From contig QVIN01000012.1 of the NCBI GenBank assembly GCA_003416985.1, positions 124,001 through 188,000 on the forward strand: 64,000 nucleotides of DNA. The letters are read 5' to 3'. The notes under the pieces were generated by a model. That model saw only the letters and a list, made by a program, of their open reading frames with translations. It was not told the origin of the DNA and searched no databases. Positions 1 to 8,811 of this stretch are shown here, piece after piece. Positions within the stretch are counted from its first letter, which is position 1. Each line of letters opens with the position of its first letter. The position numbers were made by a program, and so were the translations under genes. The stretch comes from Duganella sp. BJB480 (GTDB taxonomy: Bacteria; Pseudomonadota; Gammaproteobacteria; Burkholderiales; Burkholderiaceae_D).

Positions 1-1
1 C

Positions 2-2851
2 CAGGCCCGTGAAGTCTCTGTCCGCATGGATGAGGACCAGGCGCTGCGCGTCGACCTGCTGCTGCGGGTGACCGAGCGCGCCGGCGGCCGTCATGCGCTG
101 TCGCTGGCGTATGCGGCCGCGCTTTTCGATGCGTCGACCGCCGAGGCTTTGCTGGAACGGTTGCTGTCGTTGCTGGCGCAGGCGCTGTCCGCGCCACAGG
201 CCAGGATCGATCAGCTTCGGTTGGTGGATGCGCAGGCGCTGGCGCGGTTGAGCGCTCCGTGGCCGGCGGCCATGTACGCGCCCGTCCCGGTGCACCAGTT
301 GATGGAACAGCAGTTGCCGCTGCACGGGCGGGATGAGGCGCTGGTGTGCGGCGCCGATACGCTCAGCCACGCGGCCATGCACGCGGCGGCCAACCGTCTG
401 GCGCATTACCTGATCTCGATAGGTGTTGGGGCGGAGACCCGTGTCGGTGTGGCGCTGGAGCGTGGCGTCGACATGATCGTCACTTTGCTGGCCGTGTTCA
501 AGGCCGGCGGCGCGCTGGTGCCCATCGACCCGGCCTATCCGCAGGAGCGCATTGAGTACATCCTCGGCGATGCCGATGTGTTTTGCCTGTTGACTCAACG
601 CGCGCTGCAGGATCGCTTGCCCGTGCCCGCAATCGCCGTCGATACGCTCGACCTGTCGCGGCACTCCGAGACTGCGCCGGATCTTCATGTTTCGCCGATG
701 CAGATGGCGTACATCATCTACACCTCCGGTTCGACCGGGAGGCCGAAAGGCGTGGCGGTCGCGCACGGGCCGTTGTCGCTGCATTGCCAGGCCACGGCGG
801 AACTGTACGAAATGAACGCCGCATCGCGCGAGCTGCACTTCCTGTCGATCAGCTTCGACGGCGCGCACGAGCGATGGATCGTGCCGTTGATCGTGGGCGG
901 CTGCGTCGTGCTGCGTGGCGACGCGCTTTGGAGCGCGGCTGAAACCCACGCGGCCATGCGCCAACACCGCGTCAACAACGCCGGCTTCCCGACCAGCTAC
1001 GTGCAGCAGCTGGCCGAATGGGCCGATGGCCGCAGCGATGCCGCGTCCCTGCGCCTGCTGTCGTTCGGCGGCGAGGGCATGCCGCGCGCCACATTCGAAC
1101 AGCTCAAGCGCGCCCTGGCGCCGGAATGCCTGATCAACGGCTACGGCCCGACGGAGACGGTGATCTCGCCGCTGGCGTGGAAGACCACGGCCGGCGCCAG
1201 CTTTGAAGGCGCCTATGCGCCGATAGGCCGCGCAGTGGGCCCGCGCAGGGCGTATGTGCTCGATGCCGACCTCAATCCCGTGCCGCCCGGTGTGGCCGGA
1301 GAACTGCACATCGGCGGCGCATGCCTGGCGCGCGGCTACCACGGCCAAGCCGCCGCCACCGCCGACCGCTTCATTCCCGATCCGTTCGCGGCCGACGGCG
1401 GACGCATGTACCGTACCGGCGACCAGGTGCGCTGGCGCGCCGACGGCATCATCGAATACCTGGGCCGCCTCGATCAGCAGGTCAAGGTGCGCGGCTTCCG
1501 CATCGAACTGGGAGAGATCGAAGCGGCGCTTGGCAAGTTGCCTTCGGTGCGCGAAGCCGTGGTCGTGCTGCACCAGACGCCGCAGGGCGCCAAGCTGACG
1601 GGCTACGCGGTGGCCGATGCGGATAGCGCCATCGACGGCGCCGCGCTGCGCCATCAACTGGCGGCACAGCTGCCCGACTACATGGTGCCCGCCGCCATCG
1701 TCATGCTCGACAGCCTGCCGCTGACGCCGAACGGAAAAATCGACCGCAAGGCCTTGCCGCAGCCAACGCAGGAACGGCGCGAAGTGGTGGCGCCGTCGTC
1801 GGACATCGAACGCCAACTGGTGGCGATCTGGCAGGAGGTACTGCAGCTGCAGCGGATCGGCGCGACCGACAATTTCTTCGAACTTGGCGGCGATTCGCTC
1901 AGCGCGCTGCGCGTGCTGACGATGCTGGACAGGCTGCTCCCGGACCACGGCATGGGCATCGTCGACCTGTTTAACTACCCGGATATCGCCAGCCTGGCGC
2001 GCGCGCTCGGCAACCATGAACTGGCCGGCAGCGAAGTAGTGTGCCTCCAGCGCGGCGGCGGCAAGCCTATGCTGTACTGCTTCCCCGGCCTGCTGGTCAG
2101 CACCCTGGAATACACGGCGTTGGTGAACCATCTCGGCCCGGACCAGCCGGCCACCGGATTTATCTGCCACTCGCTGTCCGGCGGCGATGGCGAGCCGCTG
2201 CCTGTATCCGCGTTGGCGGCGCGCTACGCCGACCATATCCGCAGCCAGAGCGCCGGCCAGCCGGTGATGCTGCTGGGCTGGTCGTGGGGCGGCATCCTGG
2301 CCTACGAAGCGGCGCGCCTGCTGGGCGATAGCGTCGACGTGCGCTTCGTCGGCATGCTGGACGTCTGCGCGCTCGATGCGGAGTTCGCGGTCGGTGGCGA
2401 AAAGCCGCTGGAGCCGGCCCTGCGCCAACGCCTGCAAAACGATATCGACGCCTGGCTCTCCGCCAGCGCCATGCGCGAACGCTGGCTGCAACTGCTGGGC
2501 CGCATGGACGCCACCGTCTACACGCAGTTCCTGCATTACGTGAACAACAGCCCGGAAACGCTGCCGCTGGACGGCCCGGACATCGGCAGCCGTGAGCACA
2601 TCTTCTGGACGCTGATGGAAAACGCGCTGGTCTTCCGCGACTACACGCTGGAGCCGCTCGACTGCCGCATCCACGCCTGGATCGCGGAGGACTCGCTGCT
2701 GCGCGGGATGAACGTGATCGACTGGCGCAAGCAATCGGGCCGCGTGGAGCGCGTCCACGCCATCCCCGGCAGCACGCACCTGAGCATCATCGCCGACCCG
2801 CGGTTCCACCAGAGCTTTGCGCAAAGCGTCAACGAATCATTCACACATTGA
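2..2851 (+). CDS. NRPS terminal module (C end-A-PCP-TE), 5' truncated
   Basis: This is the last module of a non-ribosomal peptide synthetase; the frame is open to the left edge, so the true start lies upstream. Counting from the first internal ATG (position 26), residues 1-70 are the end of a condensation domain. An adenylation domain follows (YTSGSTGRPKG at 232-242, GYGPTE at 372-377, RTGD near 463, NGKIDRKAL near 569-577), then a carrier domain with the phosphopantetheine serine in GGDS (S624), then a type I thioesterase (GWSWGG, S753; Asp near 779; His in the C-terminal GSTHLS). The thioesterase makes this the chain-releasing module. By alignment to known code positions the A-domain pocket reads D-G-E-G-S-G-G-I-S-K, which resembles what I recall for N5-hydroxyornithine. 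That fits the N-monooxygenase downstream. Product: probably a hydroxamate siderophore (inference). Confidence 0.93.
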   Translation, partial: QAREVSVRMDEDQALRVDLLLRVTERAGGRHALSLAYAAALFDASTAEALLERLLSLLAQALSAPQARIDQLRLVDAQALARLSAPWPAAMYAPVPVHQLMEQQLPLHGRDEALVCGADTLSHAAMHAAANRLAHYLISIGVGAETRVGVALERGVDMIVTLLAVFKAGGALVPIDPAYPQERIEYILGDADVFCLLTQRALQDRLPVPAIAVDTLDLSRHSETAPDLHVSPMQMAYIIYTSGSTGRPKGVAVAHGPLSLHCQATAELYEMNAASRELHFLSISFDGAHERWIVPLIVGGCVVLRGDALWSAAETHAAMRQHRVNNAGFPTSYVQQLAEWADGRSDAASLRLLSFGGEGMPRATFEQLKRALAPECLINGYGPTETVISPLAWKTTAGASFEGAYAPIGRAVGPRRAYVLDADLNPVPPGVAGELHIGGACLARGYHGQAAATADRFIPDPFAADGGRMYRTGDQVRWRADGIIEYLGRLDQQVKVRGFRIELGEIEAALGKLPSVREAVVVLHQTPQGAKLTGYAVADADSAIDGAALRHQLAAQLPDYMVPAAIVMLDSLPLTPNGKIDRKALPQPTQERREVVAPSSDIERQLVAIWQEVLQLQRIGATDNFFELGGDSLSALRVLTMLDRLLPDHGMGIVDLFNYPDIASLARALGNHELAGSEVVCLQRGGGKPMLYCFPGLLVSTLEYTALVNHLGPDQPATGFICHSLSGGDGEPLPVSALAARYADHIRSQSAGQPVMLLGWSWGGILAYEAARLLGDSVDVRFVGMLDVCALDAEFAVGGEKPLEPALRQRLQNDIDAWLSASAMRERWLQLLGRMDATVYTQFLHYVNNSPETLPLDGPDIGSREHIFWTLMENALVFRDYTLEPLDCRIHAWIAEDSLLRGMNVIDWRKQSGRVERVHAIPGSTHLSIIADPRFHQSFAQSVNESFTH

Positions 2852-2868
2852 GAAGAAGGCTATACCCG

Positions 2869-4992
2869 ATGCGACACCAGTTGAACAAGCAGGACCTGAA
2901 ACCATTGGCTCGCGCCGTCGCCGGCGCCATGCTGCTGATGGGCGGCTATCACATGAGCGCAGCCGCGAGCGACGCCGCGCCGGCCGAGACAACCCTGTCG
3001 ACCGTGGTCGTGCAAGGCGAAGCCGATGGCGTGGCAAAACGCAGCAGCGTAGGCAGCAAGGGCGACACGCCCATCGTCGAAGTGCCGCAATCGATATCGG
3101 TGCTGAGCCGCGAGAGGCTGGATGCGCAAAAGGCGCCCGGCATTCCGCAGGCTTTGCGCTACACCGCAGGCATGCAGACGGAGAGCTACGGCGTGGACCC
3201 GCGCTTCGACCAGTACATGATACGCGGCTTCGAAGTCGGCTCGAACGGCATCTTCCGCGATGGCGTGAACCTGCCCACGCGTGGCTTTACCGGCTTTACG
3301 ATGGAACCGTATGGACTCGAAAGCATAGAAGTACTGCGCGGGCCAAGCTCCGTCCTGTACGGCCAGGCCGAGGTGGGTGGCATGGTCAACGTTGTCAGCA
3401 AGCGCCCGACGGCATCGCGGTTGCGGGAGGTGGAAGTCAGCTACGGCAGTTTCGACCGCAAGCAGGTCGCCGCCGATATCGGCGGGCCGCTGGACGAGCA
3501 GGGCGTGTGGCTGTACCGCGCGACCATGCTGGCGCGGGAAGCCAAGGGTTCCGTCGACTACACCAAGGACAACCGCCAGTACTTTGCGCCGTCGCTGAGC
3601 TGGCGCCCGGACGCCGACACGTCGCTGACACTGCTCGCCTATCTGCAAAACGACAACGTGCCGCCGAACTTCTACCTGCCCGCGACCGGCACGCAGAAGC
3701 CCGGGCTGTTCGGCCAGATTCCGGTCAACCGCTTTGTCGGCGAGCCGGGGCTCGACCACTTCAAGACGGAACAGCGCAGCATAGGCTACGTGTTCGAGAA
3801 GCGCTTTTCGCCAGCGTGGAAGGTGCGCCAGAACCTGCGCTACGCCACCGAGAAGGTCGACTATCACAGCTTGTACATGACCGGCCTGCGCGACGACGAA
3901 CGCACCATCGACCGCGCCAACTTCTCGTCGCAGCAGAAGGCCCGCGTGTTGGCGGCCGATCAGAATGTGGAATGGAACAGCCGTATCGGCGGCATCGACA
4001 ACACCTTCGTGGCGGGCGTCGACTACAGCCGCGCCGTGCAGGAAGGCCAGAACTACCTAAGCGTGGCGCCAACGCTGGACGTGATCGCGCCGGTCTACGG
4101 GCAACCGGTCGGCGCGGCCGACAAGTACGAGGACAAGCGCAGCACCCTGAGCCAAACCGGCGTCTACGCGCAGAACCAGATGAAATTCAACGGCCAGTAT
4201 CTGCTGACGGCGGGCCTGCGCCGGGATCGCAGCCGCATCGACAACGACGACTACTTCAACCCCGCGCAAGACAGCCAGAAGGACAACGCGACCACCGGCC
4301 GCCTGGGCTTCACCTGGCTGGCGCCGCACGGCGTATCGCCCTACCTGAGTTACGCCACCTCGTTCCGTCCCGTGATGGGGCAGACCTTCGATGGCCGAAA
4401 CTTCGAGCCGGAGAAGGGCAAGCAGGTGGAGCTTGGCGTCAAATGGGCGCCTGTCGACAGGCCGGCGTTGTTGACGGCCGCGTTGTTCGATCTGCGCAAG
4501 AGCAATGTGCTGACGGCCGACCCGGAGCACACAGGCGTCGGCGCCCAGATCCAGCGCGGCGAGGTGCGCGTGCGCGGCCTGGAGCTGGAAGCTGAAGCAA
4601 AGCTGGGCCGCGACTGGAAGGTGAACGGCTCCCTGACGGGACTCGATGCGAAGATCACCCGCAACAACGACGGCAACGAAGGCAAGCGTCCGTCGCTGGT
4701 GCCGCGTGTGAACGTGGCCGCGTGGGCGGAACGCACCATCGGCGAAGGTTGGCGCGCCGGCGCCGGCGTGCGCCGCATCGGCAAGACCTTTGGTGATGAT
4801 GCCAATACTTTTGAAAATTCCGGCGTGACGCTGGCCGACGCGATGTTTGGCTACCGCCACGGCCACTGGGACTTTGCGCTCAACGTCAGCAACCTGACCG
4901 ACAAGATCTACCTGGGTAACTGCTCGACCGACGGCACCTGCAACTACGCCGCCCGTCGCCAGGCCCAACTCACAGCCCGCTACGTGTGGTAA
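2869..4992 (+). CDS. TonB-dependent siderophore receptor
   Basis: Outer-membrane receptor of about 707 residues, of the ferric-siderophore type, probably re-importing the product of the NRPS just upstream. A basic N-terminus with a hydrophobic stretch ending near SAAAS looks like a signal peptide. A TonB-box-like STVVV follows, then the plug (VPQSISV, YMIRGF, VLRGPSSVLYGQ, GGMVNVVSKRP), then the beta-barrel ending in ARYVW with a terminal aromatic residue. The ATG at 2869 is preferred because a GAAGAAGG ribosome-binding sequence lies just before it (2852-2859); an in-frame TTG at 2848 overlaps the NRPS stop and has no such support. It begins 17 nt after the NRPS stop, so co-transcription is likely. 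Substrate identity is inferred from context. Confidence 0.93.
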   Translation: MRHQLNKQDLKPLARAVAGAMLLMGGYHMSAAASDAAPAETTLSTVVVQGEADGVAKRSSVGSKGDTPIVEVPQSISVLSRERLDAQKAPGIPQALRYTAGMQTESYGVDPRFDQYMIRGFEVGSNGIFRDGVNLPTRGFTGFTMEPYGLESIEVLRGPSSVLYGQAEVGGMVNVVSKRPTASRLREVEVSYGSFDRKQVAADIGGPLDEQGVWLYRATMLAREAKGSVDYTKDNRQYFAPSLSWRPDADTSLTLLAYLQNDNVPPNFYLPATGTQKPGLFGQIPVNRFVGEPGLDHFKTEQRSIGYVFEKRFSPAWKVRQNLRYATEKVDYHSLYMTGLRDDERTIDRANFSSQQKARVLAADQNVEWNSRIGGIDNTFVAGVDYSRAVQEGQNYLSVAPTLDVIAPVYGQPVGAADKYEDKRSTLSQTGVYAQNQMKFNGQYLLTAGLRRDRSRIDNDDYFNPAQDSQKDNATTGRLGFTWLAPHGVSPYLSYATSFRPVMGQTFDGRNFEPEKGKQVELGVKWAPVDRPALLTAALFDLRKSNVLTADPEHTGVGAQIQRGEVRVRGLELEAEAKLGRDWKVNGSLTGLDAKITRNNDGNEGKRPSLVPRVNVAAWAERTIGEGWRAGAGVRRIGKTFGDDANTFENSGVTLADAMFGYRHGHWDFALNVSNLTDKIYLGNCSTDGTCNYAARRQAQLTARYVW

Positions 4993-5038
4993 CACGGTGC
5001 CAGCCATTCCTCCATATGATTCAGAAGAAGGATAACGC

Positions 5039-6082
5039 ATGAACGACACCGTAAAAGCCGCGCCATTCCGCAGCGCGATCCTGTCCGGCCACGCGCTGGA
5101 GGCCACATTTACCGGCGCCGCGATGGCCGTCACCCTCAATGGGCAGCCGGTTCTGGAATTGAACATCGACGCGGGCGGCGAGTGCTGGCTGGCCCGAAAG
5201 CCGGGCGCGCCGCAGCCGCCGGCGCTGCTGCAACTGGCCTTGCTGGCGGCGCTGGAGGCGATCAGCGCCAACCGCGCCGACTTGAACGCCATGCGTCTGC
5301 ATGCAGGCGAATGGCCCGAGATCAAGGCCGAACTGCTGCGCAGCGGCGTCGCGCGCGAGGCCGGACCGTCGCTGACCGTGTCGCCTGCCATGCTTTGGCA
5401 ACTACCGCAACTCTGGCTGCCGCAGGCGCCGGCCATCTACCCGCAAAACCATGTGCGCAGCGGCGAACGGTGGCATCCGCAGCGTCCCGCCAAGCCGCAG
5501 GGATATGTGTACGAGCGCTTCATACCCTGGCTGGGCCGGAGCATCGCCTTCCGTGCCGCCAGCGTCGAGCAGGACCTGCACACCATGCACAAATGGATGA
5601 ACGATCCGCGCGTGGCGCAGTTCTTCCAGGAGGAGGGCGACCTCGATTACCAGCGCGCCTATCTGGGCGGCCGCCTGGCCGATCCGCACATGCTGCCGCT
5701 GATCGCGGAATTCGACCGCGTGCCGTTCGGTTACATGGAAGTGTATTGGGCGCAGGAGAATCGTCTCGGTCCCTACTACGCCGCCGATGACTACGACCGT
5801 GGCTGGCACGTGCTGGTGGGCGAGGAGGCCTATTCCGGCGGACAGTTCATCAGCGCCTGGCTGCCATCGCTGATGCACTACATGTTCCTGGACGAGCCGC
5901 GCACGCAGCGCATCGTCGGCGAGCCTGCGGCCAGCCACCAGCGACAGGTGCGCAACCTGGAGCGCTCGGGTTTCGCCGCCATCAAGGACTTCGACTTCCC
6001 GCACAAGCGCGCGACGCTGGTGATGCTGACGCGCGAAAAATTCTTCAGCAACCGCTTGTGGCATCCAAGCCCGAAAGCATGA
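5039..6082 (+). CDS. Siderophore acyltransferase, GNAT fold (IucB/AlcB-type)
   Basis: A 347-residue acyl-CoA-dependent N-acyltransferase of the siderophore family. Its C-terminal half (about 155-345) has the GNAT-like features of IucB/AlcB/RhbD proteins: HKWMNDPRV at 184-192, a GYMEVYWAQE strand near 231-240, GWHVLVGEEAYSGG near 255-268 and RIVGEP at 291-296, probably in the CoA-binding region. The first ~150 residues are an extra N-terminal domain seen in longer members. The likely reaction is acylation of an N-hydroxylated ornithine or lysine amine to form the hydroxamate that binds iron. An AGAAGGAT ribosome-binding sequence precedes the ATG. It sits 46 nt after the receptor and 9 nt before the N-monooxygenase that would supply its substrate. 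Confidence 0.88.
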   Translation: MNDTVKAAPFRSAILSGHALEATFTGAAMAVTLNGQPVLELNIDAGGECWLARKPGAPQPPALLQLALLAALEAISANRADLNAMRLHAGEWPEIKAELLRSGVAREAGPSLTVSPAMLWQLPQLWLPQAPAIYPQNHVRSGERWHPQRPAKPQGYVYERFIPWLGRSIAFRAASVEQDLHTMHKWMNDPRVAQFFQEEGDLDYQRAYLGGRLADPHMLPLIAEFDRVPFGYMEVYWAQENRLGPYYAADDYDRGWHVLVGEEAYSGGQFISAWLPSLMHYMFLDEPRTQRIVGEPAASHQRQVRNLERSGFAAIKDFDFPHKRATLVMLTREKFFSNRLWHPSPKA

Positions 6083-6091
6083 GGAGCGCAC

Positions 6092-7423
6092 ATGTACACT
6101 GAACCAAATACCTACGATATCGTTGGCGTGGGCTTCGGCCCGTCCAACCTGGCGCTGGCGATAGCGCTCGACGAGATCCTGCTGGAGCGCGGCCGCGAGC
6201 TGTCGCATTGCTTCATCGAGCGGCAGGCGCAGTTCATCTGGCACGGCGACATGCTCTTGCCCGGCACCGACATGCAGATATCCTTCCTGAAGGACCTGGT
6301 GTCCTTGCGCGATCCAACCAGCCCGTATTCGTTCGTGAACTACCTGCGCCAGCATAACCGGCTCGAAGCGTTCATCAACCAGAAGACCTTCTTCCCTAGC
6401 CGGATCGAGTTCAACGACTATCTGCGCTGGACCGCCGGGCATTTCGACGCCCATTGCCGCTACGGCGAGAGCGTCACACGCGTGGCGCCGGAGTACAAGG
6501 GCCGCGACGTGGTCGCGTTGACCGTGCATTCCGCCGATGCGGCAGGCCGCGAGCGTCAGCGCCGCACCCGCAGCCTGGTGTTTGCGCCGGGCGGCAGGCC
6601 CTTCGTGCCGCCGTGCCTGGCGGAGCGTAACGATGCGCGCATCATTCACTCGTCGCGCTATCTGGGCGAGATCGAACGCAATCCGCTCGACGTCGGAGGG
6701 GAACATGCGTTCGCGGTGGTGGGCGGAGGCCAGAGCGCGGCGGAGATTTTCCTCGACCTGGTGGCGCGCTATCCGAGTGCCAAGGTGGACTTGATCCTGC
6801 GCGGTTCGACGCTCAAGCCGTCGGAGGATGGACCGTCGATCAACCACATCTTCGATCCGGACTACACCGACTTCTTCTTCGGCCAGCCACAGAAAGTACG
6901 GCTATCGCTGTTGGCCGAATTCCGCCATACGAATTACGCGGTGGTGGACGGCGACCTGATTGAACGCATCAGCGCCATGCTGTACGCCCAGCGCGTGGAA
7001 GGCACGGCGCGGGTGAGGGTGCTCAGTTCCTGCGCCATCGAGCAGGTGCGGTGCGACGAACATGGCGTGACACTGGACCTGGCGCAGGCCGGCGCTGCGC
7101 AGCCGCTCCAGCAGCGCTACCAGCGCGTGATCAGCGCCACGGGCTATCTGCGCGACACCAGTCGTTCGCTGTTGGCCGAACTTGAGCATGAGCTGGATGG
7201 CTTCAGCATCGGTCGGCACTACCAGCTGGCCACGCCCGCACACGTGCAGGCGCCGATCTTCGTCCAGGGTTCGTCCGAGACCACGCACGGACTGGCGGAT
7301 ACGCTGCTGTCGGTGCTGGCGATACGCTCGCATGAAATCGCGCTGTCCTTGGTGAACAAGCTGGCGCCCAAGCCGCAACGGCCTGTCCACGCCAGTGACA
7401 TCGTGGCGGAGGAAGTTGAATGA
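6092..7423 (+). CDS. L-ornithine/L-lysine N-monooxygenase (SidA/PvdA/IucD family)
   Basis: A 443-residue flavin- and NADPH-dependent N-hydroxylating monooxygenase that adds a hydroxyl to the side-chain amine of ornithine or lysine, the committed step to hydroxamates. Visible motifs: FAD-binding GVGFGPSNLALA (12-23), NADPH-binding VVGGGQSAAE (209-218), the DPDYTDFFFGQP segment (255-266) common in ornithine hydroxylases, and the C-terminal ATGY (349-352). Length is normal for the family. Ornithine is favoured over lysine because of the hydroxyornithine-like code of the NRPS A domain, but the sequence alone does not settle it. The stop overlaps the start of the MATE gene in ATGA. Confidence 0.92.
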   Translation: MYTEPNTYDIVGVGFGPSNLALAIALDEILLERGRELSHCFIERQAQFIWHGDMLLPGTDMQISFLKDLVSLRDPTSPYSFVNYLRQHNRLEAFINQKTFFPSRIEFNDYLRWTAGHFDAHCRYGESVTRVAPEYKGRDVVALTVHSADAAGRERQRRTRSLVFAPGGRPFVPPCLAERNDARIIHSSRYLGEIERNPLDVGGEHAFAVVGGGQSAAEIFLDLVARYPSAKVDLILRGSTLKPSEDGPSINHIFDPDYTDFFFGQPQKVRLSLLAEFRHTNYAVVDGDLIERISAMLYAQRVEGTARVRVLSSCAIEQVRCDEHGVTLDLAQAGAAQPLQQRYQRVISATGYLRDTSRSLLAELEHELDGFSIGRHYQLATPAHVQAPIFVQGSSETTHGLADTLLSVLAIRSHEIALSLVNKLAPKPQRPVHASDIVAEEVE

Positions 7424-8811
7424 GCTTCGTCAGCGCCGCCTTGCCGGACATGGATTCCCCGCACCTCAAGCGTCTGCTGTTCACGTTGGCGCTGCCGGCG
7501 GTGATCGGCCTGTCGGCGAACGCGATGCACCAACTGGCGAACGCCTTCTTCGTCAGCCAGCTGGGCGTCCACGCCATCGCCGCGGTCAGCATCTGCTTCC
7601 CGTTGCTGATCGTGTTCGGCGCGATAGGCGAAGGCGCCGGCGTGGGCGTGGCCAGCTGCGTGGCGCGCATGCTGGGTGCGGGCGACGGGCCGCAGGCCAA
7701 CCGCACGGCCAGCACGGTGATGGTGTTGCTGGCCGCCGCCGGCTGCGTGCTGGCGGTGGCGCTGATTCCGCTGCTGCCGGTGCTGCTGACGGCGATGGGC
7801 ACCACCGCCGACGCCATGCCGGCATCGACCGTCTACGCCACCATATTCTGCTACAGCGCGCCGCTGATACTGCTGCAGATGCTGTGCGACTTCATCGCCA
7901 TCTCGGAAGGCAATACGCGCTTCAGCATGTGGACCTTGATCGGCTCTTTCGCGCTGAACGTGATCCTCGATCCCATCCTGATCTTCCACTTCGAAATGGG
8001 CGTGGCCGGCGCCGCCTGGGCGACGCTGGTCTCGGCGGCGGCGGCGTTGCTGGCCTACGCGGTCTACTTCCGCCGGCGGATAGGCAAGATCCACGTCGCG
8101 CTGCGCCACGTGAAGATCGACTGGCGGGGCTTGTGGCAAGTGGTGTCGGTGGGCGTGCCGGCCGCCATGTCGACCGGGTTGGCGGCGGTGGCGTTCGCGC
8201 TGGTGTACCGGAACGCCGCCACCTACGGCGACACGGCCGTGGCGGCGGTGGCCATCGGCCTGCGCATATTGACCGGCGGTAGCCTGCCGCTGGTGGGCTT
8301 CTGCCTTGGCGCGCAGGCCTTGCTGGGCTTTAGCTGGGGCGGCGGAAACCACGTCCGCTTCCTGCAGGCGACGCGGCTGATGCTCGCCATCTGCAGCGCC
8401 TTCGCCATCGTCTATTCGGCGTTGGCGATTGCGTTCGCGCCGTGGATCGTCGCGTGGTTCACCGACGATCCGGCCGTGCGGCAGTTGGCGGTGACGGCAT
8501 GCCGCGTGTTCCACCTGGGCTTTTGCCTGTTCGGCTTCCACATGGTCGCGGTGGTGGCGCTGCAGGCGGCCGAGCGTAGCCGCAAGGCCGCCTGGCTGGT
8601 ATTGGCGCCGCACGGATATCTCCTGATACCGCTGTTGTTCGTGCTGCCTCCGATCTGGGGGCTTGATGGGCTGATCGCCAGCATGGCGATTGCGGCCAGC
8701 CTGAGCGCCGCGCTGGGCGCGACCATGCTGCTCGGCGAAATGGGCGCGTTGCGCCGCATCGCCAGGCGGGAGAACCTTCCTTCGATTGAACCTTTACAGG
8801 CTGTGAACTAA
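7420..8811 (+). CDS. MATE-family efflux transporter, probable siderophore exporter
   Basis: A 463-residue polytopic inner-membrane protein with the layout of MATE antiporters: two homologous halves of about six membrane segments each, an N-terminal LFTLALPAVIGLSANAMHQL helix, and family-typical VSQLG and G-rich loop residues (GAGVGVASCVARMLG). MATE proteins export organic solutes using a Na+ or H+ gradient. Translation is coupled to the N-monooxygenase (4-nt overlap) and the stop overlaps the next start by 1 nt. That places it inside the siderophore operon and suggests it exports the finished siderophore (inference from context). Confidence 0.9.
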   Translation: MSFVSAALPDMDSPHLKRLLFTLALPAVIGLSANAMHQLANAFFVSQLGVHAIAAVSICFPLLIVFGAIGEGAGVGVASCVARMLGAGDGPQANRTASTVMVLLAAAGCVLAVALIPLLPVLLTAMGTTADAMPASTVYATIFCYSAPLILLQMLCDFIAISEGNTRFSMWTLIGSFALNVILDPILIFHFEMGVAGAAWATLVSAAAALLAYAVYFRRRIGKIHVALRHVKIDWRGLWQVVSVGVPAAMSTGLAAVAFALVYRNAATYGDTAVAAVAIGLRILTGGSLPLVGFCLGAQALLGFSWGGGNHVRFLQATRLMLAICSAFAIVYSALAIAFAPWIVAWFTDDPAVRQLAVTACRVFHLGFCLFGFHMVAVVALQAAERSRKAAWLVLAPHGYLLIPLLFVLPPIWGLDGLIASMAIAASLSAALGATMLLGEMGALRRIARRENLPSIEPLQAVN